64,000 nucleotides of DNA from Cotesia glomerata (taxonomy: Eukaryota; Arthropoda; Insecta; Hymenoptera; Braconidae), in assembly GCF_020080835.1 (NCBI RefSeq), contig NC_058159.1, positions 29,549,525 to 29,613,524 of the forward strand, read 5' to 3'. The notes beneath the pieces are model-generated. The model did no database searches. It saw nothing but the letters and a program-made list of their open reading frames with translations, and had not been told where the DNA came from. The translations under genes were made by a program, and so were the position numbers. Positions 12,240 to 24,848 of the stretch are shown piece by piece; the first letter of the stretch is position 1; every line of letters starts with the position of its first letter.

Positions 12240-13005
12240 ATTCAGTTCCGTTGAGTTTGAAAGCTTAAAGTCTAAAATTAAAGTCAATAAAACTTCCACC
12301 CTTATCAAACTTTCTGACGTACACGCTGTAAATTAATGAGTGACAAAAATGTTTTCTACTCGAATTCGCAAGTTTCAAAGCTCAGCATTTCTCGACGTCT
12401 AATAATAGGCCGTTAAAAATTAAGGATAAAATTTTTCCACGAGCAAACTTTCCGCTTTTCTGACTTATGACGTCTACAGGCTACATTAATAAGCGAAAAT
12501 AAAATTTCATTAATAAAGCTCAACCTACGCATTTTCTGACGTCTTTAAAGTACACAATTAAATTTTCACTACTTTTTTTTAACACCAAGTTTCAAGTTCG
12601 TACTTTTGTTAGTTATTGACGTTTATAGACTTAATTAATAATGAAGTAATTCATAATTCATAATTCCTACACCTACACTTATATTTAAAATGTTCTGACG
12701 TCCTATTCTACTCTTTTGAAAATTAAATGAGTTTCTTTTCGTCAATAAAAACCTTTATTTCATCGCATTATTTTTTTTTGATGGATAAAATACATCGTAT
12801 TGTTCAAAATAAGATATTATTTTGAGTTAAATAAAAAATAGTCTCCCCCATAGTTCCCCTAATGTAACAGCCATCTCCAAATTGGTCCCCTAGCATCAAT
12901 ATATGATTCACAAAATTTTATTCCCTGTCCCCCAGCAATTTTAATAAAATGTCTTCAATTATATTTAACAATAAATAATTTTTCCCCACTAAGAATTTGA
13001 CGTCT
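12240..13005. repeat. Degenerate 76-bp tandem satellite
   Basis: The anchor GACGT, usually in TTCTGACGTCTA, occurs at 12316, 12394, 12469, 12538, 12618 and 12697, which are spacings of 78, 75, 69, 80 and 79 bp. Another at 12999 lies 302 bp on, about four units. Sequence after each anchor is recognisably related (ATTAATAAGYGAAAA-like). Units are strongly diverged and outer limits are approximate. Confidence 0.55.
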
Positions 13006-13634
13006 GCATAAAAAATTTCTTTATCCGTGTCCATATCAATAAATATTATAATAAAATTTGGTAAACCTAAGAATTATGTTTAATGTCTTCAAATTCATTA
13101 GAAATTATTTTATTTTAATGAAATTACTTATTAAAAATTAATTAAACTTATCAAATATTAACAAACATTGATAGAGAAATTTATTACTTATTAATTCAAT
13201 TATTTACAAACAATTTATTGATTTATTAATTAAAAATAATCATTTTTTAATATATTTATTTGAACTTTCTATGAAAATTAATTTAGCAGATATTTTGACA
13301 ATTTAAAGAGTTTTTGTAACAAATAAAAAAAAATTATAAAAAAAATTGACATTTAGAAATTTTAAAAAATAAAAAATGCAATTTTTTAAAAATAATTTTT
13401 TGGAACAAATTTGTTTATTAAAAAGTGATCAAGTGACTGCTAACTGTAATGTCATAAAATTTCTTAACTCATTTAATTTATTATAAAAAAAAAATTTGAG
13501 CAATGAATTTTTATAAATAATAATGGAAAGTTTCAACTTTATTTTTCAAAGCTTGATAAAAAATATTTTTAAATTATTAAAAAATTCTTTTATCGGAGCA
13601 AAGTAAAATAAAACTTTCCAGGAGACCATCTACA
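13006..13634. other. AT-rich intergenic
   Basis: Very AT-rich, no ORF or recognised element. Confidence 0.5.
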
Positions 13635-14122
13635 CACTGAGAGAAAAATATGGTCAACTGAACTAGGAAAATCTAGTTAAATAGCATCACCACTATTTAA
13701 TTGCAGTTTTTGTACCTAACATTATTTATTATATTGAATCCCAATGGATAGTTACTTAAACTATTTTCAGTTAAATATCAGCTTAATAGCCATCTTGATT
13801 AACTTTAACTCAGAAAACAGAAAAAATAATTCGGATAGCTCGGACCGGGAATCGAACTCGGATCTTTTGGTTACGCACGAAAGGCTCTTCCAGTTTAGCT
13901 ATCTGAGATGTTGTCCATAAAAACCTTTCAGTCACCTAATAACTTTTTGTTTAACACGATAACAAAAACATATTTATTAATTATAGTCGATATAACTATT
14001 TATCAATAGTTACTTAAACTAATGCATAGTTTGAGTAACTACAAAAAAAAAAAAGTTCAGAAAACTATATTTTCATAATTGTGATGTTATGATTCAGTTA
14101 TCTATGCACTTTTCTCTCAGTG
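13635..14122. mobile_element. MITE nested in the terminus of another MITE
   Basis: Termini CACTGAGAGAAAA and TTTTCTCTCAGTG. CA is duplicated at 13633-13634 and 14123-14124; the second CA is the first dinucleotide of the neighbouring CACTGATAG element. It carries a tRNA-like sequence at 13838-13908. Confidence 0.7.
13838..13908 (-). pseudogene. tRNA-like sequence inside a MITE
   Basis: The minus strand has an A-box-like TAGCTAAACTGG and a B-box-like GAGTTCGATTCCC at tRNA spacing. The acceptor stem pairs at 5 of 7 positions, the D stem at 3, the T stem at 4 of 5. The anticodon-loop position reads CGT, but base 33 is G instead of the invariant T and the anticodon stem has a mismatch, so it is not a working tRNA. 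It may be a tRNA-derived head captured by the element. Confidence 0.6.
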
Positions 14123-14426
14123 CACTGATAGAAGGATTTTTTTATATTCAATAAGCTTTATTAACTGTTAATAAATGATTTTTTAACATCATAGGATTTA
14201 ATAAATATTTATTAACAGTTAATAAATTATTTATTAAATACAATTTATTAAATGTTAAAAATATTTGTTAACTATTAATAAATACTTATTAACTTTTAAT
14301 AAATGTACTTTCCTCCCAAATAAATATTTATTGAATGTTAAAAAATATTTATTAAAATTTAATAAATTAATTAATTGTCTTCAAATAAATTAAATTATTA
14401 ATAGTTAATAAATCCTTCTATCAGTG
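14123..14426. mobile_element. Foldback MITE, CACTGATAG type
   Basis: Ends CACTGATAGAAGGATTT and AAATCCTTCTATCAGTG. TA follows at 14427-14428. Its left TA is at 13631-13632, separated by the element inserted at its first dinucleotide. The interior is repeated TTAATAAATATTTATTAA words. No ORF. Confidence 0.8.
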
Positions 14427-16138
14427 TACTAAATAATCTATCTAATAATTATTTATCATCTCAAACAGTTACATTATCTCATCACTTCCACGAACTCTTT
14501 TGATTACCAAACCAAAATTATCCATGTAATAGAAAGTCAACAAAGAAAAACCAACCGTCCAAACAACATTAATAAAAAAATAGTAGGCAAGTCTCAGTAC
14601 ATAAAAAAAATGAAAAAAATGCGTACATGTAATGATATGACAATGCGAGTACCTACAGCGTCGGAAGAATACACGCGCCGTCACGGTGAATGATCTCGCC
14701 ACTTGAGAGAAAGTCACGAGTGAACGTTGAATCTCGATATATATAAGCACGTGGCGTATCTTCCGGTCGTGACTATGACTCTAATCATCTGATGATCATT
14801 GTCATTCATTATTATTTCTTCTCCTTTTTACTTCGATTCATTTGGTCTTCAGTCGTTACATACCTCGCTCATTACATATAAGTACAAATATATATCCATT
14901 ATTTCCCTCTCTCGACGATGCATTCACATGAATTTAGGTTAGGACCCTCTTTTCATTGTTCATTGTGCTTAATCTTTATTTATCGTTCCAGATCTTACAA
15001 TATATATTTATATGTTAAAAAGGAAAAATGTATTTTGTCGTTATTAATTGTAATAAATATGAGGGTTAATTTTTGTGGAGTTACATTTGGAGGCATTAAA
15101 TGTGCTGTGACCCAAGATATAACTTAGGTCGTTGTCATAAATTGCCACGAGTTAAAGCTTCTCGACGACAATAATTATTTCCTTCGTGAGTCACGTCAAC
15201 CAGTGATACTGTCTAAGTCAACAATATGTATTGTCTTTCGTGCAAATGTCCCCCGTACTCTACGCTTCTATTGATGAGCAGTCCACTCGGCACATTAAAC
15301 GCTGAGTTATTAGTCTCCTTATTGTTAAATTATTATCATATTACTCTACTGTCCGATATTTTATCTCTGATAAATAAACATCCGTTGTCACTCATTCAGT
15401 CTCTCATTCATTTTATTATTAATCTAAAGCCTATAAATTAAATGTTCTATAATTTTTAATTCTTCTCACACATTAATTAATCGCCGAGCAATAAGTGTCG
15501 TAAAAATTTATCGGCCATAAAAATCATGAGCTTTATTGAAACAATTATAAACAATATAATATGAAATATTACGAGCGTCGGTCAGCAAGGCGACTCTATT
15601 GTTGAGTTAAACTGACATGAAATAAGACATAAAAAATTTAACGATTACGATATGATAGTTTTCGCATCGGTACTACGTATTAAACGAATAATGGGTGTAG
15701 TATGTACATAGTATAATATAATATATACTATGTCCGTTCATAAAAATGTGTAAATTACTTTTCAAATGGGCATTTTAAATATATGAGTTGAAAATTTTTT
15801 TAATTTCAAACTGGACATAAAAAAGTACTTCAAGTCGAGTTTTTGGTATAAAAATGTGGCGTGGTTTCGGTGATATGAATAGGAGTAAAAAGTAGATTGA
15901 ATTAAATTTTTATCTGTCGAATGGACTGCGCAGTCTGCTGGTACTTTTCGGTGATTAAAATTTAGTTCTCTCGATTCGAACGACCGTTGTCGCGGTTATT
16001 GATTTGAAGTTAGAAGTTTTTGTAATTAATATGTATTTTATTTCTTTTATTAGGGCGGTATGAAAATATTTTTTTAAATTAAAATAAAATTTATTGGTAT
16101 AGTAAAAAAAATTTTGAAAAATAAAAACTTTTTTTTAA
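14427..16138. other. Intergenic
   Basis: No convincing exon. A short palindrome (ACATAGTATA and its complement around an AT centre) lies at about 15706-15733. Small ORFs at 14469-14750, 14918-15127 and 15226-15441 have no recognisable content. Confidence 0.45.
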
Positions 16139-16936
16139 TTAGCAAGCTTGCAGTCACTATATGTGACTGCCATGACTTGTAAATTATAAATAAATAAAAT
16201 TTTGGTGTAATAAATAATGAATTTTGTTAAATTGCACTGTACTTTCTTAAATATTGACGTTTTTAAAGATATAAGCTCATCCCGATGTTACACTCATCAA
16301 GAGCTTTCATTTGAGTACCCACATGCATTTTTGACATATTTTTCATATATAAATATGTAATATATATATAAATATATGAACAAATGATGTGGGTACTTAA
16401 ATGAAAGGTCTTGATGAGCGTAACACTGGGATGAGCTTATATCTTTAAAAATATCAATAGTTCACGAGATACATGGTCGTTTCTTAATTATGTTAAATTG
16501 CACTGCACATTCTTAACTATTGGCGTTGTTAAAGATGGCATTTTTCATATATTTCATATATATTTGGTATTTGTGAAATATATAAATATATAAAATATAT
16601 GAAAAATTGATGTGGGTACTCAAATGAAAGGTTTCGATGAGTGTAACATTGGGATGAGCTTATATCTTTAAAAATGTGAATATTTCACAAGATTCAAGGT
16701 AATCTCTTAATTATGTTTCTAGAGCTAGAGAATTTTCAAATCGAGCCTAAATACTTATCATAATAAATTAACTATCGGTGAGAATGATAAGAAACCTTGA
16801 AAAGGCACAAATTCAAGCCAAGACCTTTGCAATGATACTATAGTATTTAGAAATTTATAAATTTCACTAAAAAAACCGATTTTATCATATAACTATCCTG
16901 GAGACAAAATTTTTCTTATTCTCTCAATAATATAGA
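16139..16936 (-). mobile_element. Helitron family A, copy 3
   Basis: Complete at both ends, minus orientation. The 5' TCTATATTATT terminus is at 16936 with T/A flank. The 3' end near 16139 has the hairpin GCAGTCACATATAGTGACTGC-type stem, but CTAG has mutated to CTAA. Two palindromic units, the second partly deleted. Confidence 0.8.
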
Positions 16937-18036
16937 TTATTTTTTAAAGCCAAAAAGTTCTAAAAGATAATTTTTTCTACTAAAACTACAAAAAAATTTT
17001 CATAATTTAGAAAATATATTTCTTACTGAGAGAAAATTTTATAAAACTTTCTTTGAATTGAAGATAAATTTAGCTTCTTGCATTATAAAAAATGAAGTCA
17101 AATGATCTCTGAAAAAAATTTCTAAAAATAAAAACGATCTTGCAATAAAAAAAGAAATAGTATTTGTGCGTTGTGAATCCTTAATAAAAGAGGGGTCGGG
17201 TATAAATAATAAAATTTTAATATCAATCGTATCTCACTTAATATTTTGAAGCCCCAAGTGTTATTTCCGTCTTTTGGTAAATATTTAAACTCCTATCCAC
17301 ATCAATGTGTTCACGCATTGCGGAAGGAAAAAAAGGTGGTGGGTATACGAGTTGGGAAATAAAAAAGCGAAAGCCAGCGGAAAGCCAAAAAGCCCAACAA
17401 GATAATAAATTTGGTAGGGTACACGCCTGCCGCGTAGGGTATGAAAGAATAATTTGCCACTGAAATTCCAACGGCGCAATTAACTCCCCGAAAGTTGACT
17501 CGGGTACGCATATATATGTATAATATATATACGTATACGTGTATATTGCGACTCGGGTGAGCCAGGGACGGAAAATGATGTCGAGGGTTCGAGGGTGCGT
17601 GAGTCGGGTGAGGATGTGTACACACACCAGACCAGAAAAGAGACAATATAAGCTGAAAGCTGCGTAGTAATATACGAGGATGCGGAAAATAAGAGGAAAG
17701 AGAAGTGAGAGATACAAATGTTGTGTAGTAATGTTGTGAGGACGATCGAGAATGGCCAGAGGGCAATACAAGGAATGAGCTGAATGAGGAATGAGGAACG
17801 AGTTCGCTCGAGGACGAGAAATCCTCCAGAGCGAGGACACACATTACGTTTCACAGGATACACGCTACACACTATAGTGCGTCATAAAGTAATTAGGGGA
17901 ATAAAAGACAAGCCGAGGGATAATTAACCCTCCCGGGTATACTCGAATAATGTTAATTGTGTCTCTAACTATTGTTCTAATAATCGATCTTCATTCGGCG
18001 CACGGTCTATTATTTAAACCACATTAATAAATTTTA
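16937..18036. other. Intergenic with GC-richer island
   Basis: ORFs of 200, 177 and 130 residues overlap in three minus-strand frames at 17238-17872. Being open in several frames at once, with Ser/Tyr/Leu-rich low-information translations and no shared splice signals, points to a stop-poor patch and not to a gene. TA/ACGT-rich simple sequence at 17508-17545. Confidence 0.5.
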
Positions 18037-18591
18037 CTAGCAATCTTGCAGTCAGTATGTGACTGCCGTGACTTGTGAACTATAAATAAATAAAATTTTG
18101 CTTTATTAAATAATGACTTTTGTTAAATTGCACTGTATTTTCTTAACTATTGACTTTTTTAAAAATATAAGCTCTTCCTGATGTTACACTCATCAAGAGC
18201 TTTTATTTGAGTACCCACATGCATTTTGATATATTTTTCATATCTACATATATATAATATATAGAAATATATGTAAAATTGATGTGGGTACTCTAATGAA
18301 AGGTCTCGATGAGTGTAACATCGGGATGAGCTTATATCTTTAAAAATGTCAATAGTTCACAAAATACAAGGTCATTTCTTAATTATGTATCTAGAATTAG
18401 AGTATTTTCGAATGCAGCCTAAATACTTATTATCATAAATTAACTACCGGTGAGAATGATATGAAACCTTGAAAATGCACAAATTCAAATCAAGACCTTT
18501 GCAATGACACTAAATTTCACTAAAAAAAAACCGATTTTATCACATGACTATCCTGGACACAGAATTTTTCTTATTCTCTTAATAATATAGA
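18037..18591 (-). mobile_element. Helitron family A, copy 4 (compact, complete)
   Basis: Best-defined copy, 555 bp with one palindromic unit. CTAG (complement) at 18037-18040 with A outside, a 3' hairpin, and the TCTATATTATTAAGAGAATA terminus ending at 18591 with T outside. No ORF. Confidence 0.9.
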
Positions 18592-20041
18592 TGATATGCT
18601 GGAAAAAAATAATTGATGCCAGAAAAATGAAAAAAAAGGTAATATTTTTCAGAATTTATTAAAGCCAAAATTTTGTTTCTTTTCGAAAAATTTTCTGAAA
18701 TAGCTTGAGATGATTTTATATAATAAGAAATGTGAGTTCATACAACAGTCACTGACCGAAGATAAAAATCTCTCGTCTTAAAGTCAGAATCCAAGGTATT
18801 AAATTCTTAACCTCAGCTGGTTGACTTTAAAATAATTTCTAAGAATCAAAATAACTTCATCAGTGTAAAAATCCATAAAATTATAAATAATTGTTTCGTA
18901 AAATAATTATCATTCTACGAGTTTTTAAACTTCCTGCCAAGATAGTATTAAAATTAAAAACAAAATTATTGTTTTTATAGAAACACCAATCAACAACAAT
19001 AATTAAAGAAGAGTTTAAAATGTTAATAACATGCAGACAAATGGACAAATATTAATCATTTCTCAGGATATTTTTATAATAGAGCTGAGAATACTGTTTA
19101 GTAACTACACTACACAGAGCACCTGATGGCGATGCTCATTGCAGTAGTTTATCTCGTTAATTATTGTTTGAAGACTGCTTGACGTGAGCGCAATTATCAA
19201 GCCAAGTAAACCCGACTCTTTCTTTTTTCAGCTTTTCTATCTGCATTCTCGTAGCAGTGTCTTTATTTTTAGTGTATATTTATATTTTTTGCATTCCCAA
19301 GTGGTGGCTTAGCACAACCGACAACAGAGAGTTGAGTGCGTTGCCCGCGCCGACTATTTTTCATATTTGTATCCTTTATCTTTCTCACGTAAATGGCGAC
19401 TCAAGTGGAGTGCTTTGAGTATAATATACTGTAAGATATAAGGAGCAGTATCAGGATAATGATCATCTTTATGCGTAAAAATAAAAAATAAATGTGTTGG
19501 CATTCCCGATCCTCGTCCGCTTTTGATGCGTCTGGCGTCCATGGTAATGTGTTGCCGGACTATCGTCACGATCAACCCCACGTCTCGTCACTCTACACCC
19601 TGCACCCTCGCGTCTCATATCGATCTCCATGTGTGTGTTTCTATGTGTTTGTGCATCGCCTAGCCCGTCGGCGATATAGACGATAGACGATAGATGGATT
19701 CGCAACGTGAGTCACGTTTCCTTATCTACGACGAATCAAATCCAACAAGTATACGATCTACATACAATCTATATACTCTCGATATGTGATACGTCCCGGA
19801 GTACATATTCTTACATTTTATTCGTACTTGTGAAATAAGAAATTTTATTCCCTATTTTAATAAAACAAATAGTCAATATTTTTTTTACGACCGACATTTA
19901 AATTTTTTATTGTTCTCTCATTCCGATTTTGATATGGTTTTTTCCCATTACTTTGATTAATCTCAAGGGAGTTGTTGTTATTGTGTCGAGTGTTGATGAT
20001 TATTTGCGAAGAATATTTTTGTGAAACGACTTTTACTTATT
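18592..20041. other. Intergenic with GC-richer island
   Basis: A GC-richer stretch at about 19490-19760 has overlapping ORFs on both strands and nothing recognisable. Confidence 0.45.
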
Positions 20042-20653
20042 CGAGTCAGAATAATGAGCCCACAAGACAATTTTTAATAATTTTGATCGATATTTTAAAT
20101 AGTAACTAAAAAATTATGGATAAAAAATTTAAAATTTAATTTGTAAATTGAATAATTTCTAATTATTGAGTATATTATATTATTAATAGTTAAATACATT
20201 AAATTTTAGAGCATAAAAAAATTCTAATAAAAAATTGTAGTAATTTAAATAATTACGTTTTTATTATATATTAATTTAATTCCATTTAATTTCAAGCTTT
20301 TTTTTAAATCGATTATATTTTTGATTATTTTTTTGCATAAATAAATTATTAAAAATTGTCTAAACTAAAAAATTATAGATAAAAAATTTTAAAATTTAAT
20401 TTGTAAATTGAATAATTTCTAATTATTGAGTATATTATATTATTATTAATAGATCAATTAAATTTAAGAACATAAAAAAACTCTAATAAAAAATTGTAAT
20501 AGTTTAAATAATTTTTTTATTAATATAAATTAATTCAATTCAATTTAATTTAAAGCTTTTTATTAAATCGATTTTATTTTTGATTATTTTTTTGCATAAA
20601 TAAATTATTAAAAATTGTCCTGTAAGCTTATGGAGGTTCATTATTCTGACTCG
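20042..20653. mobile_element. Inverted-repeat element enclosing a tandem duplication
   Basis: Outer ends CGAGTCAGAATAATGA are inverted at 20042 and 20653, followed inward by ACAATTTTTAATAA on both sides. The interior is two tandem 259-bp units starting at 20105 and 20364 (ACTAAAAAATTAT). No clear target duplication; no ORF. Confidence 0.6.
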
Positions 20654-22070
20654 GGTAATTGAATTTTTGTCAGTTTTTCTTTTTAGAATTTTATTATTTT
20701 ATAAAAATTGTACTGCCAAAAATTTAATTTTTCAAAATAATTTTTTAAACAATTATACACTTTATTAAAATTGCTTAATTAATTAAAAAACAATTTACAA
20801 ATAAAAAATCTAAAAAATAATATTTTCTCGGTAAATTATTAAGTATAATAAAATTATTCATGTAGTGTGCGTTTTATGGTATCCACGTCATGGGATCTCA
20901 TGTGATGACGAGGATGATTGCGCAACATGATTATTAACTTGGAATTTTGAGACGGAGCAGGCTCGTGCGCTTTCAAAGTCCATCAGCCTCATTCCCAGTA
21001 TAGTAATCTCCTCTAATTATTTTTAAAATTATTTCTCTCCGTAATTATTATTCATTCATTTATTTGTTATTATTATTATCATTATTATACATACATTTTT
21101 AATAATATTTCCGATTCACAACATTTTATTACAAATAAATCTTCAAGATTAAACAATTTAATTGGTCGTAAAAAAACAACAGGCCACTCAGGCGTGATTT
21201 TAATTGACAAAGTTCCGAGTTCTCAAATAAACCAGCTAATTAATTTAGACAATCAACATCTAAACAATAAAACCCATTTTTTATATTTAAAATTCTAAAT
21301 TTGAACTAATTATTATTATTACATACCCCGGATACCGTGCTAGCAATTAATTAAATAAATTAAATAATTTATTTTATTTTATTTATTTAATGGCGACAAA
21401 AACTCCCGGGTTTTATTAATAAATTTTTGGCGAAATGTCCTCAATAAAATCCAGGAATAATAAGAGCGTTATAAACCCGAGTTTAAGTTTAAATTGAGCA
21501 TGAGACGAGAGCTAAAAATTTAACGAGCCCATACCAGGACAGATATTCCAGCAGAGTCTGGAGTATGGATGGGATCTTGACTTCTACGGAGCGAGTATAA
21601 GTATAAGTATAAGTATGTGGATGAAATGCTTTAAAACCTCCATTTAAATTCAAATTCAAATTTAAACTCAAATATGTTTGTGTCATTTAATGATCTCACT
21701 TACACATAAAACTGCAGCACTCGTATCGGGTGTGTTACATTACTTACACACGAATTTAAAGCGTGAATCGATACGACTATTTGACACGCAACCCGGCATC
21801 CGCCATCTTACTCTCACAAGAGCACAAGAGATAATTATTTAATTGACCAATTTATTCGTGACTATTAATTAACGACGATGAGCATACTGAAAATGAATGG
21901 TGACGAAATGGGCGGAGATATACCAGTTGATTTAAAGCTCGAGAATCCAGATATGAAACTTTTGACCCTTCATATACATTTTTATATTTTTATACATCTA
22001 TACTTTCTTTTCGTAACGATGTCGTAGACCCCGTAGGAACGAGTTAAACCAGATTAACAAAATTAAATAA
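20654..22070. other. Intergenic
   Basis: AT-rich. A GAGTATAAGTATAAGT simple repeat is at about 21593-21616. A 49-codon ORF at 21878-22027 starts with a coding-like stretch (MNGDEMGGDIPVDLKLENPD) and ends in a hydrophobic tail. No splice donor or homology is recognised, so it is not called a gene. Confidence 0.4.
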
Positions 22071-22529
22071 CTGGATAAGGTGTTTTTTATTTATCTCAGC
22101 TTTTGTATGCTAAAAAAAATTTTTTGAGTAATTTGTGGTGTTAAAATTGTCGGAAAAAATTTTTTACTGTTACTTGGGTGTGGAATTATTGGAAGATTTT
22201 TATTTTTTAATTAATTAAAGCACAAAATCGCTTATTAAGTTATTAAAAATTTTATTGGATCAAAATTTTTTCTAAAGAATGATAAAGACAAATTTATGAC
22301 TGGATAAGGTGTTTTTTATTTCTCGAGACTTTTTGTATGCTAAAAAAATTTTTTTGAGTAATTTGTGGTTTTAAAATTGTCGGAAAAAATTTTATACTGT
22401 TACTTGGGTGTGGAATTATCGGAGGATTTTTTTTTTTTAATTAATTGAAGTATAAGAATCGCTTATTAAGTTATTAAAAATTTTATTGGATCAAAGTTTT
22501 GCCTAAGGATGATCAAATTTATGACTTTT
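22071..22529. repeat. Tandem duplication, 229-bp unit
   Basis: Units begin CTGGATAAGGTGTTTTTTAT at 22071 and 22300, and differ by scattered substitutions and small indels. Confidence 0.8.
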
Positions 22530-23648
22530 TTATAAAAATTAATTTAATAAAAAAAAAAAAATTAAATTAATTTGAGTAAAAAGTTGTTTAAAAGTCTAAA
22601 ACTTTAAAAAAATAATCAAAGTCACTATTTTTAAAAAAATATCCGATGAATAAAAAATAAAATGTAAAATAAATTGAGATATCGATTGGCTTTCTATAAA
22701 AAAAGTTCACACAACCATTTCAAGGGTTGGCTTAGATAAAAAGATCAAAAGGACAAAAGCCAAAGGAAAGATAATACCAACAACAACAATAATAACAATA
22801 ATAGAATAAAGTATTAATTAAATGAGAAAACTGCGTTATATTAAACACAAAATAAATTTGTGAAAATAACAGCAGCACGTACTGCATTCGTTACAGTTCA
22901 CCACTGTGGTCAATAAATCCACGAGATTTATTGAATTCCGGTCCCGACCCACATCGCCGACCGCCACGTTCCAGCATAAAAATAAAAATATAAAAAAAAT
23001 ATAAATAGACTGAAAAATATAAATCTAGTGTTATAAATAAAATTTTTCATTGAACGAAAAAGGCTCCACACACTCTTACACTCATCCACTCACACATTCG
23101 CATATTTACGCACAAGAGACGGAACGTACAGAGGAAAAAATGAGCGAATAAATATTAAAATACCCGCCTACACTCAGTACTCAGTTACATTGAAAAGTCA
23201 CACGCCCTCTTTCTACATCCATTGATCTTAATTCCCCCTCGCTCGCTGAGGCTCTTACGGAGTTGAGGTACAGCAATGCAACATCTCCAGTTACACGCAC
23301 TTATACGTACACTCACCGCTCTATGCTAATACATCCATGTGGGTGTTACACTCACAAAAGTTACATTACAAACATTAGTTATCTTATTTTTAATATTATT
23401 ACACTTATTTATTTATTTACTCTTTTTATTCTGTTTATTTTAGTTAACAAGTTATCTGATACATCAATAATATACATCACTATTATTTTTAACTGCCTGG
23501 AACAATAAATTTTCTTACTATATAGTATATACACTATTATATATAATATAATTCTCGCTTCATCACTTACTTCTGATAGTTGGGTTCATATTTTATCTTG
23601 GGGTTTTAATTTTTTATGAATATTAATTTTAATTGAAAAAAAAAAATT
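22530..23648. other. Intergenic
   Basis: Includes a GC-richer part at 22870-22970 that is open in one plus frame but lacks splice signals. No gene recognised. Confidence 0.4.
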
Positions 23649-24848
23649 TTTATTGTACGCCTCATAAGTGAAGCGGATGAAGTTGTGCTGTACAATCACC
23701 TTACAAAAATCAAGCGATTTCTTGAACCAAAATTGTCTCTATTTATTTTCTATAGCACTTGTAGAACAATATTTACACATAAATGCAATGGAAAAAATAG
23801 TTTCAACACTTATGCCATTTTTAAAAGACATTTTGCTTTTTAAATAAATAAAAAAAATGTTTAAAAAAATTATTCCGTGGACGTCCGGCTGTCAAATGTA
23901 TGTATGAAAACTGGCGTGGTCACGATAACTGCCGAAAAACTTAACTGATCAAGTCCATTTATTTTTTTTTGCGCTTCAGTATGATTTAAAACTAAGTCCT
24001 TTCGAAGATCACGGTCTAATTCAATGTAGTTTATTTATAATTAGCAATAAACTAAAAATTCATTAATCGTTTGTATATCTATATCTATGTAAATAAGGTT
24101 CGTTTACAATATATGCGTAGTACCTTTTCTTTTTTGGGTGGACAATGGCACGAAAGATTTAAAAGTATTTTTTATATTTTGTATTAATAAATTTTAATAT
24201 GGAAAATGAGATTATGAGGCGTGTACTTTTGAATTTTTCAAACTTTTTTATTGCACACCTCATAAGCGAAGCGGATGAAGTTGTGCTGTACAATCACCTT
24301 ACAAAAATCAAGCGATTTCTTGAACTAAAATTGTCTCTATTTATTTTCTATAGCACTTGTAGAACAATATTTACACATAAATGCAATGGAAAAAATAGTT
24401 TCAACACTTATGACATTTTTAAAAGACATTTTGCTTTTTAAATAAATGAAAAAAATGTTTAAAAAAATTATTCTGTGGACGTCCGGCTGTCATATGTATG
24501 TATGAAAACTGGCGTGGTCACGATAACTGCTGAAAAACTTAACTGTTCAAGTCCATTTATTTTTTATACGCATCAGTATGATTTAAAACTAAGTACTTTC
24601 GAAGATCACGGTCTAATTCAATGTAGTTTATTTATAATTAGCAATAAACTAAAAATCAATTAATCGTTTATATATCTATATCTATGTAAATAAGGTTCGT
24701 TTACAATACATGCGTAGTACCTTTTCTTTTTTGGGTGGACAATGGCACAAAAGATTTAAAAGTATTTTTTATATTTTATATTAATAAATTTTATTATGGA
24801 AAATGAGATTATGAGGCGTGTACTTTTGGATTTTCCAAACTTTTTTTA
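23649..24848. repeat. Tandem duplication, 598-bp unit with inverted ends
   Basis: Units start at CCTCATAAG (about 23660 and 24258). Each ends TTATGAGGCGTGTAC, the complement of the unit start GTACGCCTCATAA, so the unit resembles a transposon with inverted termini. Copies are highly similar. An 80-residue ORF (24199-24441) spans the junction and is translated repeat. Confidence 0.8.

Noticed and set aside
17238..17872. Overlapping minus-strand ORFs of 200, 177 and 130 residues
   Set aside because: Three frames are open at once and the translations are Ser/Tyr/Leu-rich without domains. This is a stop-poor patch, not a gene.
21878..22027. 49-codon ORF with acidic start
   Set aside because: No donor, homology or conservation evidence; the hydrophobic tail looks like read-through into AT-rich DNA.
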